Of a DNA stretch of 33,854 nt, positions 9,375 through 17,440 are shown piece after piece. A program made the translations under genes and the position numbers. The notes under the pieces were generated by a model. The model was not told the DNA's origin. It made no database searches and saw nothing but the letters and a program-made list of their open reading frames with translations. This DNA is from Candidatus Hecatellales archaeon B24 (GTDB lineage Archaea; Thermoproteota; Bathyarchaeia; Hecatellales; Hecatellaceae): the NCBI GenBank assembly GCA_001593855.1, contig LUCC01000002.1, positions 1 through 33,854 of the forward strand. Direction: 5' to 3'. Each line of letters starts with the position of its first letter. Within the stretch, counting starts at the first letter, position 1.

Positions 9375-10070
9375 TTAAACCCTGTGCCCGTAGGCTCCTC
9401 GGAGGGGGACAAAGGCTACTCCGAGAAGGTCTTCCCAGCTGAGTTTCCCATCCGAATGCTTCCTTGCAACTCTTAGAACCTGGTAGGAGTGGGGGTCTCC
9501 CACCGGGATTACGATTATCCCACCGGGATTAAGCTGCTGGGCTAAAGGCGGAGGAATTCCGGGTGACGCTGCTGTCACGAAGATTCTGTCGTAGGGTGCA
9601 TGCTCTGGAAGCCCCAGTGAGCCGTCCCCATGGATAACTGTGACCCTGCCTGTGTAGGACGCTGCTTCAAGGTTTCTCCTTGCCAGGTCAGCTAGCTCCT
9701 TGACTATTTCAATCGTGTAGACATGCCCCGGGTTTTCCGCTTCCTTTGGCGCAACTATTTCGGCTACGACGGCTGCATGGTAGCCGCAGCCTGCCCCAAC
9801 CTCGAAAACCTTGTGTCCGACCTCCAATTCTAGGAACTCGCACATGAGGGCTACCATGTGGAGGGCTGAAACCGTTTGACCCCACCCTATGGGCAGAGGC
9901 GTGTCAAGATATGCTTGTCCTCTAAACTTTTCCGGGACAAATTTTTCCCTTGGAACCTTGAGCATAGCCTCTTCAACCTTCCTGCTCTTGATAACCCCCT
10001 GGGCTTTAAGGCCTTCCACAGCCTTCCTCCTCTGCTCTTCGAAGCTTTCCCTCATGGAGGCGGACACCAT
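9375..10070 (-). CDS. pcm: Protein-L-isoaspartate O-methyltransferase
   Basis: REKFVPEKFRGQAYLDTPLPIGWGQTVSALHMVALMCEFLEL..GHKVFEVGAGCGYHAAVVAEI; GDGSLGLPEHAPYDRIFVTAASPGIPPPL. Confidence 0.95.
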   Translation of the reverse strand: MVSASMRESFEEQRRKAVEGLKAQGVIKSRKVEEAMLKVPREKFVPEKFRGQAYLDTPLPIGWGQTVSALHMVALMCEFLELEVGHKVFEVGAGCGYHAAVVAEIVAPKEAENPGHVYTIEIVKELADLARRNLEAASYTGRVTVIHGDGSLGLPEHAPYDRIFVTAASPGIPPPLAQQLNPGGIIVIPVGDPHSYQVLRVARKHSDGKLSWEDLLGVAFVPLRGAYGHRV

Positions 10071-10110
10071 TTAGAAGGATAGGCTTCAAACGGCTTAAAC
10101 TTAAAGAAGC

Positions 10111-11469
10111 TCAGCTTCCGATAACCCTGACCTCCTCCACTCTAACCCAGGGTGCAACCAGCGAGCCGAAAAACCTGACGTTGGAAGCTAAACCTGAAAG
10201 GTTTTCCAGCATCCCGTACACGGTTCCGGCCAGCATTATGCTTCTAACAGGCCTAGACAGGCTTCCATCCTCTACCAGCCACACGGGAGCTGCTACCACG
10301 GAGAACTCTCCGCTTTCAGGATTACTGCTGTGGGCGCCCTGAACATAGGGAACATAGAATCCGCGGCCTGTTTCAGCTAGGAGGTCTTCAGGCCTTAAGC
10401 CTGAAGGCTTCACCACCAGGTTTGAAGGCTCTATTATGGGGGTTGACGCGTAGGAGGCAGGCCTCACAGCGTTCCCGGTGCTTTCAACCCCCTCCTTTGA
10501 AGCCCTGTAATGGTCGTAGAGAAACCCTTTCAAGACTCCACGCTCGATAAGCGGCGTACGCTGGCTTGGCACCCCCTCATCGTCGAAGCTTGAAGTGTTA
10601 AGTCCTCCTTCCAGCAGTCCATCGTCCACCAAGGTTAAAAGGGGTGAGAAAACCTTTTCACCTATCCTGCCTTTAAGCGGAGACCTTCCACGCTGAACGT
10701 TATCCGCCTTCAAGGCTGGAACCAGCGTATAGGACAGGATGGAGAGCAGTGCAGGCTGGCCTAGGATAATGGTAGCTCTGCCGCTTTCAGCTTTCTCTGC
10801 TCCAAGCGCTGAGAGAGCAAGCTCTGCAGCCTTCCTTCCAACTTCAGCCACGTTAAGCCTAAGCATCCTAGAAAAATCGAACTCGAAGCAGGCTGGAGTC
10901 GTATCCAGGCCTTCCTTGGCTAGGGCTTCAAGGTAGCATCCAGCCCAGGTTCCCTCATCTTCCACCTCAACGCCTAAGCTGTTGGCTAAAACCCTCTTGG
11001 TATAGGTCAGGTTTACAGCTCCCTCTGAGGCTTTAACCCTCCCGTCCAAGCTTAAAGACGCCTCCAGCATTTCCGATGCTAAATCTACGGCCGCTTCAAC
11101 CTCGGCTTCAGCTACCCTGCCATCACAGGTTTTCAGGGTTTTCCTGCAGGCTTTAGAGGGTGGGAAGCCTTTCCACTGCTTGTCAGGCTGCGAAGCCCCT
11201 GCCAGCTTCAAGGCTTTCCTAACGGTTTCCCTCAGGCTTTCCATGTTAAGCCTGTTAGTGTAGGAAAAACCTATTCGCCCTTGAAGCGAAACCCTCAGAC
11301 CTAAACCTTCCTCCCAGACGGTTTTAGCCTTGACAATCTGGTCGTTTTCTATGGCTGCTGAAACCGTTCTAGTTCTGCTTAGGTAGGCTTCGCCTTCAGC
11401 TCCCCCTGCTTCACAGAGTTTAACAGCCTTTAAGGCTGCGTCTAGGAGGCTTAGACTGCTGTCAGCCAT
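10111..11469 (-). CDS. tldE: TldE/PmbA family protein (TldD partner)
   Basis: TldD/PmbA-family sequence without the HExxxH motif; directly downstream of tldD. Confidence 0.88.
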   Translation of the reverse strand: MADSSLSLLDAALKAVKLCEAGGAEGEAYLSRTRTVSAAIENDQIVKAKTVWEEGLGLRVSLQGRIGFSYTNRLNMESLRETVRKALKLAGASQPDKQWKGFPPSKACRKTLKTCDGRVAEAEVEAAVDLASEMLEASLSLDGRVKASEGAVNLTYTKRVLANSLGVEVEDEGTWAGCYLEALAKEGLDTTPACFEFDFSRMLRLNVAEVGRKAAELALSALGAEKAESGRATIILGQPALLSILSYTLVPALKADNVQRGRSPLKGRIGEKVFSPLLTLVDDGLLEGGLNTSSFDDEGVPSQRTPLIERGVLKGFLYDHYRASKEGVESTGNAVRPASYASTPIIEPSNLVVKPSGLRPEDLLAETGRGFYVPYVQGAHSSNPESGEFSVVAAPVWLVEDGSLSRPVRSIMLAGTVYGMLENLSGLASNVRFFGSLVAPWVRVEEVRVIGS

Positions 11470-11472
11470 GCT

Positions 11473-12855
11473 TCATCCTCTCCCTCCTATTCTAACAGAT
11501 TTAACCCTCATGGTAGGTCCTCCATCGCATATGAAGGCTGTCTGACCTTTCCCGCAGCGTCCAGGCCAGAGTTCAAAGTCTTTCCCCACGGCTTCAACCC
11601 CCGTCAGGGTTTCAAGAGTGTTTCCTCCTATGGAGAGGTTTCTCACAGGCCTCCCAATTTCCCCTTTAACTATTTCGTAGGCTTCCTGAACGCCAACCTG
11701 GAAGGTTCCGTCCATGTTAACCTGGCCTCCCCTCAGAGACTTCAAGTAGTATCCGAACTTCACCGGCTCCAACAGCTCTTCGAGGCTCTGGTCTCCCGGA
11801 GCCATGAAGGTGTTCCTCATCCTCACCAGAGGTGCATGTCTGAAGCTTTCAGCCCTAGCGTTTCCTGTAGGCTGGGCTTCAAGTCTTCCAGCGGTTTCAC
11901 GGCTGTGAAGTAAACCTTTAACAACGCCTTTCTCTAAGATTACGGTTCTGCCAGCCTTAACTCCCTCATCATCGTAGGCGAGAAAGCCGAAGGAGCCTTC
12001 CAGCCCTCCATCATCGAAGATGGTTACATGCTCGGATGCAACCTGCAAGCCCATACGCTCCAAGAGAATGGAGCCGGAGAGGGCTAGGTCAGCCTCAGCC
12101 ATGTGGCCCAGCGACTCATGGGCGAAAACCCCTACGACGCTGGGGCCTAGAACAGCCCGGTAAACGCCGCCCTTAGGCAGCACAGCTTCCAGCTGGCTTT
12201 TAACCCTCCCCGCAAGCCTGTCCTTCAAGGCTTCAAGTCTTTCATCGTTCAAATATTCGAAGCCCTGGCTTGCCCCTGCCTCTTCACCGGCTGAAGCGTA
12301 AACTCCAGCTTCAAAGGCTGAAAGGTTAGCCCTAAGCCAGACGTAAACCTTCTCCTGGAAGACTCTTGCCCCCTCACTCGTGTAGATGTGCTGGCGTATG
12401 GAGAGGTCCATATACTCCACGGTGCAGCTTCTAACCCTCTTATCGGCCTCTAGAAGGCTTCGGCTGAGGTTTAGGGCGAGTGAAACCTTCTCTTCCACGG
12501 GAACCTTTGAAGGGTGAACCTTAAACTTCCATCGGACCTTAACCCTTTCAGGCTTAGCCTCCGCCAGCTTTACAGGCTTCTTAATTTTTCTGCCCGCAGC
12601 CTTGGCAAGCTTGAAGGCTTCCTCGGCAGCCTCCTCAAGGGAGGCGGAGTCGGTCTTCGAGGTGGAAGCATAACCCCAAGCTCCTCCGGCTAGAATGCGG
12701 ATTCCAACTCCGCTGTCAAAGCCTTCCCTGGCAACTTCAACCCTCCCGTCTTTAACGGTTATCAGGGTTTTCACGGCTTCTTCTCCTCTAGCCTCTACCA
12801 GAGAAGCTTTCAGCCTTCCCCCTCGGTCTAAAGCCTTCAGCAGAGCGTCCTCCAA
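11473..12855 (-). CDS. tldD: TldD family metalloprotease
   Basis: HExxxH motif (GVFAHESLGHMAEADL), GGRGFGVG-like region, and C-terminal LSIGGNTLETLTGVEAVGKDFELWPGRCGKGQ. Confidence 0.92.
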   Translation of the reverse strand: MEDALLKALDRGGRLKASLVEARGEEAVKTLITVKDGRVEVAREGFDSGVGIRILAGGAWGYASTSKTDSASLEEAAEEAFKLAKAAGRKIKKPVKLAEAKPERVKVRWKFKVHPSKVPVEEKVSLALNLSRSLLEADKRVRSCTVEYMDLSIRQHIYTSEGARVFQEKVYVWLRANLSAFEAGVYASAGEEAGASQGFEYLNDERLEALKDRLAGRVKSQLEAVLPKGGVYRAVLGPSVVGVFAHESLGHMAEADLALSGSILLERMGLQVASEHVTIFDDGGLEGSFGFLAYDDEGVKAGRTVILEKGVVKGLLHSRETAGRLEAQPTGNARAESFRHAPLVRMRNTFMAPGDQSLEELLEPVKFGYYLKSLRGGQVNMDGTFQVGVQEAYEIVKGEIGRPVRNLSIGGNTLETLTGVEAVGKDFELWPGRCGKGQTAFICDGGPTMRVKSVRIGGRG

Positions 12856-12948
12856 GCCTTAAGCCTCCGGGCTTAACCTCAGTTTAAAGTTGGAGGGGGA
12901 AGGGAAAAGTTTTTGGGCTTAGCCTGGTGGAGGGTTTAACCGGAAGCC

Positions 12949-13830
12949 TTGAAGGGTTGGGTAAGGCTTAACCATCCGCTCGTGGAGAGGCTGTGCAGGG
13001 TTAGGACAGGCTACTGGCTTCCAGGCACAGACTACGCTTCAAGGGTGGCTGAGGCTGTTGAAGGGAAAGCCTCCAGCGGCGATGTGATAGCCGTATCTGA
13101 GAAGGCTGTTTCAACCGCCATGAATCTAACCGTGGATGAAGCGGAAATCAAGCCTGGCGTGTCAGCGAGGATGCTGGCATCCCTCTGGATGAGGCTCGGC
13201 TGGGGATACCTACTCGGCCCCATCTGCAGGCTTAAACCTCAAACCTTCAGAAGGCTTAGAGGATACCCGAAGGAGGAAGGAGCCCGCCACAAGCAGCTCG
13301 CCTTGGAGAGAGCCGGAATCCTTCAAGCATTAAAGTTCGGCTCCGAAGGCGGAATAGACGCTTCAAACCTTCCAGCCTCCCATGTAAGCCTTCCCCTTCC
13401 AAACCCGGCTCATGCAGCCCGCAGAATCCATGAAGCTGTTAAGAGCAGACTTGGAGTTGAGGCCTACGTGTTAATCGTTGACTCTGACAAGACCTACTCG
13501 CTGGGCTGCCTCCACCTAGCGCCAACCCCCACAAGCCTGAAGGGCTTTAAAACCGGTGGAGGCATATTCTACTATGTTCTGGGGAGACTCTTTAAGCTTA
13601 AGCCTAGGTCCACGCCTAAGGCTTGCTATCCTCCAGGAAGGCTGACCGTGGAGGAGTGCTTAGAGCTGGCTGAGCTGGCTCATCAGGCTATGAGCAGGGG
13701 TAAGCCTAAAAACGTCTGGGAGATGGTTGAAAGCTTCGGGGTGGGGTTAACAGAGGTCACCTGGCTGATGCTCAAAAAAATGGTGCACCATCCGATAGTC
13801 GTTTTAAAGCCTAGAAAGCCGGTTTTTTAA
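12949..13830 (+). CDS. Coenzyme F420-0:L-glutamate ligase (CofE)-like protein
   Basis: GDVIAVSEKAVSTAMNLTVDEAEIKPGVSARMLASLWM; GGIDASNLP; LIVDSDKTY; CofE-like fold signatures. Substrate not inferable. Confidence 0.7.
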   Translation: MKGWVRLNHPLVERLCRVRTGYWLPGTDYASRVAEAVEGKASSGDVIAVSEKAVSTAMNLTVDEAEIKPGVSARMLASLWMRLGWGYLLGPICRLKPQTFRRLRGYPKEEGARHKQLALERAGILQALKFGSEGGIDASNLPASHVSLPLPNPAHAARRIHEAVKSRLGVEAYVLIVDSDKTYSLGCLHLAPTPTSLKGFKTGGGIFYYVLGRLFKLKPRSTPKACYPPGRLTVEECLELAELAHQAMSRGKPKNVWEMVESFGVGLTEVTWLMLKKMVHHPIVVLKPRKPVF

Positions 13831-13891
13831 CGTGGAAACTTTAATATGGAAACTGGGGAGACTATATTTTTAAAGGTGAAAGTGGAGAAGG

Positions 13892-14125
13892 TTGGCTAGG
13901 GCTTTCACGTTGATAACGGTTAAGCCTGGAACGGAAGACAGGGTTGTTGAAGCTATAAAAGGCATTAAAGGGGTTAAACGGGTTTACAGGATATGCGGAC
14001 CCTACGATATTATAGCGGAAATAGAAACCAGCGAGCTGTCAGCCTTAAGAGACATCGTGGAGAAAAGCATCAGGAAGATACCGGAAAACAGGTCTTCCCT
14101 AACTATGATAGTTCTTGAAAGCTGA
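13892..14125 (+). CDS. Stand-alone Lrp/AsnC ligand-binding (RAM) domain protein
   Basis: 77 aa; FTLITVKPGTEDRVVEAIKGIKGVKRVYRICGPYDIIAEIETSELSALRDIVEKSIRKIPENRSSLTMIVLES. No HTH. Confidence 0.88.
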   Translation: MARAFTLITVKPGTEDRVVEAIKGIKGVKRVYRICGPYDIIAEIETSELSALRDIVEKSIRKIPENRSSLTMIVLES

Positions 14126-14137
14126 CCCTCTAAACGT

Positions 14138-14728
14138 TCAGCCTTCCCGCCCGCCTATTTCTGAAGACTCCTCCGAGATGGTTAACAGGGACTCGGCTAA
14201 GGCTTCCAAGTCAACTTCAGCCCTAGTCCTCCAGCCTACCGTTAAAACCTCGTTTTCATCCTCATGCAGGTATCCAAGCCTAACAAACCTGTCCAGTGCA
14301 ATATTAACTCTCCACGAGGGAAGCTTGGAGGAGAGAAGCCTTTCAACCTCACCCCTCGAAGCCTTACCCTGCCTAGAAGCCAAGTAGGCGAGGGTTGCTG
14401 CTAGGGCTGCAAGGTCGTCTATACGCCATCCTGAAGCCTGTGCGTCGGTGGCTGGGAGGCTGCCCCGCAGGGTTACTAGGAAGCGGGCTCTGTCAAGCTT
14501 TGCCTCTTCGTCTCCGCCAGCCTCCCCCGAAGCCTCCGGAACTATTTTAACTTGAAGCCCAAGCCTTTCAAGCTCGCTGTCCAGCAGCTTAACGATTTTC
14601 ATGTAGTTTTTCCCAAGGCTTTTCCGCAGTTCCCATCCTTTAACTCCAGGAGTTCTGTGCCTTTGGAAGAGGAGAAGCTGAGCAGCTCTTTTCACTCTCC
14701 TAGCGTAGGAAGCTTCTCCACCGCTCAC
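14138..14728 (-). CDS. Nse3/MAGE-like (KITE-type) tandem winged-helix protein
   Basis: 196 aa; ALAATLAYLASRQGKASRGEVERLLSS...LDRFVRLGYLHEDENEVLTVGWRTRAEVDLEALAESLLTI parallels the second winged helix of MAGE/Nse3 (..GNRASEEEL.., ..YLDY..., ..YEFLWGPRAxxETSKMKVLEF). Overlaps the upstream Nse4-like gene by 4 nt (ATGA). Confidence 0.65.
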   Translation of the reverse strand: MSGGEASYARRVKRAAQLLLFQRHRTPGVKGWELRKSLGKNYMKIVKLLDSELERLGLQVKIVPEASGEAGGDEEAKLDRARFLVTLRGSLPATDAQASGWRIDDLAALAATLAYLASRQGKASRGEVERLLSSKLPSWRVNIALDRFVRLGYLHEDENEVLTVGWRTRAEVDLEALAESLLTISEESSEIGGREG

Positions 14729-15525
14729 TCTTCCCCACCGCCAACCATGAATTTATCGAGCGGTATGGCTACGGAGTATTCTCCTTTAGGCTTTCCAGCG
14801 GTTTCAGGCGTCGGCTTAAGTTTAAGCTCGCCTTTAAGCCTGTCCAAGGTTAGCTGAACATAGCCGTAGGTTGCAAGAAAGCTTACCATGTAGGCTTTAA
14901 GCACGGTTTCCCTGAAGGTTTCAGCCCTGACAAAGTCCCAGTAGGATATTTCCCCTCCAGCCTTTTCGGCTTCGGCTGAAAGCTTCTGGAAGGTTTCCTC
15001 CAGCAATCTTCTGAAGTCCCCGCTGAGGGTTAAACCTAAAGCCTTAACGGTTTCAGGTGAAACCTCGGCTTCAACCATTCTGGGGGCTTCTAAGGCTTCC
15101 GGAGGGAGGCTTCTCGGTTTAAGCCTTACCCAGTAGGAGGCAGCCTCCTTAAGCCTTTCAAGAGTTAAAACCTCGATTTTAACGGTGGGCTTCCAAGCTT
15201 TGAGGAATACTTCGGCGAGCTGTGGAATGGTCAGCTCAGCAATCCTCGTCTTAACGGTTTCAGGATCTAAAATTCTAAGCTTACTCCTAACCCTAACCCA
15301 TTCGTCTTGAAGTTCCACGACCTTTGAAAGACTGCGTAAAGCTTCCCCGTCGAGGGTTAGGTCTGAAGGTTTCACCCAGGCGGGGAGGAGACTGCGTAAA
15401 GCTTCAAGCTCCTCTTTAACGTCAACTTCAAAGGGGTTGAAACCTTTAGCTTCAACCTCCCTGCACAGGTGCACTATTCTCAGAGCCCTGTCTCTGGCTT
15501 CGCTAAGGCTTGGCTTCTCCTTCAA
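14725..15525 (-). CDS. Nse4-like kleisin
   Basis: 266 aa; C-terminal ISYWDFVRAETFRETVLKAYMVSFLATYGYVQLTLDRLKGELKLKP parallels the Nse4 C-terminal pattern (FxFVIDPxSFxxTVENxFxVSFLxxDGxxxIxLD). Overlaps the start of the Nse3-like gene and the end of the SMC-like gene. Confidence 0.65.
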   Translation of the reverse strand: MKEKPSLSEARDRALRIVHLCREVEAKGFNPFEVDVKEELEALRSLLPAWVKPSDLTLDGEALRSLSKVVELQDEWVRVRSKLRILDPETVKTRIAELTIPQLAEVFLKAWKPTVKIEVLTLERLKEAASYWVRLKPRSLPPEALEAPRMVEAEVSPETVKALGLTLSGDFRRLLEETFQKLSAEAEKAGGEISYWDFVRAETFRETVLKAYMVSFLATYGYVQLTLDRLKGELKLKPTPETAGKPKGEYSVAIPLDKFMVGGGEE

Positions 15526-17440
15526 CCAGGGCTACCTCCGATTTTCCTCCAACCTTCTGGACGACTATGATTCTTGCCTCTTCGTCGAAGACTGGGTGAT
15601 GCCAGGGTGTAATCACTATATACTGGGTTTCAGGGTTGTCTCTAACGGTTTCAACTATAAGCCGTGCCACAGCCTCCCTGTTCTTAGGGTCCATGTGTAC
15701 GTCAAACTCGTCCACAGCCCTAATAGGGGAGGCAACATGCTCCTGGAGGGCTAGGAGGAAAGCCATAATGGTGGTAGACCTTTCCCCTCCACTCTGCGTG
15801 TAAGCGTCAAGCCTTACAGGAGGAACCCCATGGAAGCCCACCGTCAACTCTAAGCCAGCCTTCTCGAAGCTTTGAGAATTAACTATTCGAACCTCTCCCG
15901 TGGCTCCTATGGTTGAGAGAAGCCGCTGGTAGCCCTGGTTAATCTTGGAAACAACCTTCTCAAGCTTTCCAATCCAAACCTCTCTTCTCGCATCTATTTC
16001 CTCCAGGAGCTTCCGCTTGTTTTCTTCAAGGGCTTCTATTTTCTCCTTAAGCTCCTCGTATAGCCTTCTAAACTTCTCGTATACCTTCTCAACCCTTCTG
16101 GAGATGTCGGAGAGGGTGGAAAGGTGGATGTTCACTGTTTTAAGCTCTTCAGCTACCTCCGGCGGGCTTCTGCCAGTGTAGATTCTCGGGCCTACCTTTG
16201 CAGCTTCAGCCTTACCGATTTCAAGGTCTTCCCTAACCTTCTCCATTTCACGGTAGAGCCTTTTAAGCTGGGAATCCAGCTCTTTAAACTGGTATTCTAG
16301 GAGGGCTTCGGAAATCCCTGCCTCGACGAGTTTATCCCTAGCCCTGTCAAGCCTGTCTTCAAGGCTTGAAAGCTGCTCCTTAAGCTTCAGGGCTTCTGAA
16401 GCTAAAGCTTTAACCTCATCCTTCAAGGCTTCAGCTTTGCCCTTAAGGTTTTCAGCCGGCTGGAGCTTTGAAAGCTCTTCCGCCAGCCTTATCCAGCCTT
16501 CCCTTTCAGCCTTCTCCACTTCAACCTTTAAGAGGTTGTGATACCTGTTTTTGAGGTCAGCCTTGACCTTTTCAAATCCTTCCAACGCTTTTTTCCTAGA
16601 GGACTTAGCTTCCTCAAGCCTTGAGAAGGTTCTGTCTATCCGCTTTTTCAGTTTTTCAGCGTCTTCAACCATTCCTTCAAGCTGAGATTCAAGCTTTGAA
16701 ACGTGTGACCATGCTAGTTCGACTTCAAGGTTTTTCCGCTGCTCCATGAGCCTGAGCTTTTTAAGGTAGCGTTCATGCTGGCTTCTCCAGTAGGAAAGGT
16801 TTTCTTCAGCCTCCTTAAGCAGCTTCCCAACGGATTTCTCCTCGGAAAGGAGGGCTTCAAGCCTTGTTTGAGCTTCAAGAACCCTTTGCCTGTAGGGATG
16901 AAGCCCTATGGCTTCCTCCACCAGCTGAAGCCTCTGCTCAGGAGAAATTAAGGCGAACTCTTCAACCATGCCCTGATGCATGATTATAAGCATGTTGTCA
17001 GGGTTTATGCCGAAGCTTGAAAGCACACGCACCAGGTCGCCTTTAGCCACATGCTTATAGTCAGCTTCAAACCAGTAGGTTCCATCCTTTCTAAGGTAGC
17101 GGGTAAGCCTGAAAGTGTCGGCGGTGGAGGTTGGAACGGGACGTCTGCCCTTAACAGGCTTGTTGCTGAAGAGCAGGGTTATCCTGGCGAGGTCGGCCCC
17201 CCGCCTGATAAGGCCGCTAAGCCTCCTAGAACGTTCTGTGTGAGCCTGACCTAAAGCCACAGATAGGGCGAGGAGAATTGAGGATTTACCAGCACCGTTA
17301 GGCCCGCATACCAGATTTAACCCGGCTTTAAGGGGAATCCTCGCATACTCGTAGGACATGAAGTTCTCTAGGATAATCTCTTCTATAATGGTTTTAGGAG
17401 CCTCCACGGCTTCAACTTTTCTTAGAGCCTCTCCACTCAA
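15503..17440 (-). CDS. Smc5/6-like SMC-family ATPase, short, without an evident hinge domain
   Basis: 645 aa. Walker A GPNGAGKSS (17279-17305); N-head LIIMHQGMVEEFALISPEQRLQLVEEAIG; signature QSGGERST (from 15796 leftward); Walker B IRAVDEFDVHMDP; ETQYIVITPW. Coiled coil between heads, no CxxC hook. TTG start with GAGGAG ribosome-binding site. Confidence 0.85.
   Translation of the reverse strand: MSGEALRKVEAVEAPKTIIEEIILENFMSYEYARIPLKAGLNLVCGPNGAGKSSILLALSVALGQAHTERSRRLSGLIRRGADLARITLLFSNKPVKGRRPVPTSTADTFRLTRYLRKDGTYWFEADYKHVAKGDLVRVLSSFGINPDNMLIIMHQGMVEEFALISPEQRLQLVEEAIGLHPYRQRVLEAQTRLEALLSEEKSVGKLLKEAEENLSYWRSQHERYLKKLRLMEQRKNLEVELAWSHVSKLESQLEGMVEDAEKLKKRIDRTFSRLEEAKSSRKKALEGFEKVKADLKNRYHNLLKVEVEKAEREGWIRLAEELSKLQPAENLKGKAEALKDEVKALASEALKLKEQLSSLEDRLDRARDKLVEAGISEALLEYQFKELDSQLKRLYREMEKVREDLEIGKAEAAKVGPRIYTGRSPPEVAEELKTVNIHLSTLSDISRRVEKVYEKFRRLYEELKEKIEALEENKRKLLEEIDARREVWIGKLEKVVSKINQGYQRLLSTIGATGEVRIVNSQSFEKAGLELTVGFHGVPPVRLDAYTQSGGERSTTIMAFLLALQEHVASPIRAVDEFDVHMDPKNREAVARLIVETVRDNPETQYIVITPWHHPVFDEEARIIVVQKVGGKSEVALVEGEAKP

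Noticed and set aside
15503-17440. Interpretation of the short SMC-like ATPase as Rad50
   Set aside because: No CxxC zinc hook, no Mre11 neighbour, and the head motifs (QSGGERS, DEFDVHMDP, EFALISPEQR) fit Smc5/6 better than Rad50.
14138-17440. Interpretation as a Wadjet (JetABCD) or MukBEF defence/condensin operon
   Set aside because: No JetD-like nuclease gene in the operon, the ATPase is far shorter than JetC/MukB, and the kleisin/KITE subunits read more like Nse4/Nse3.
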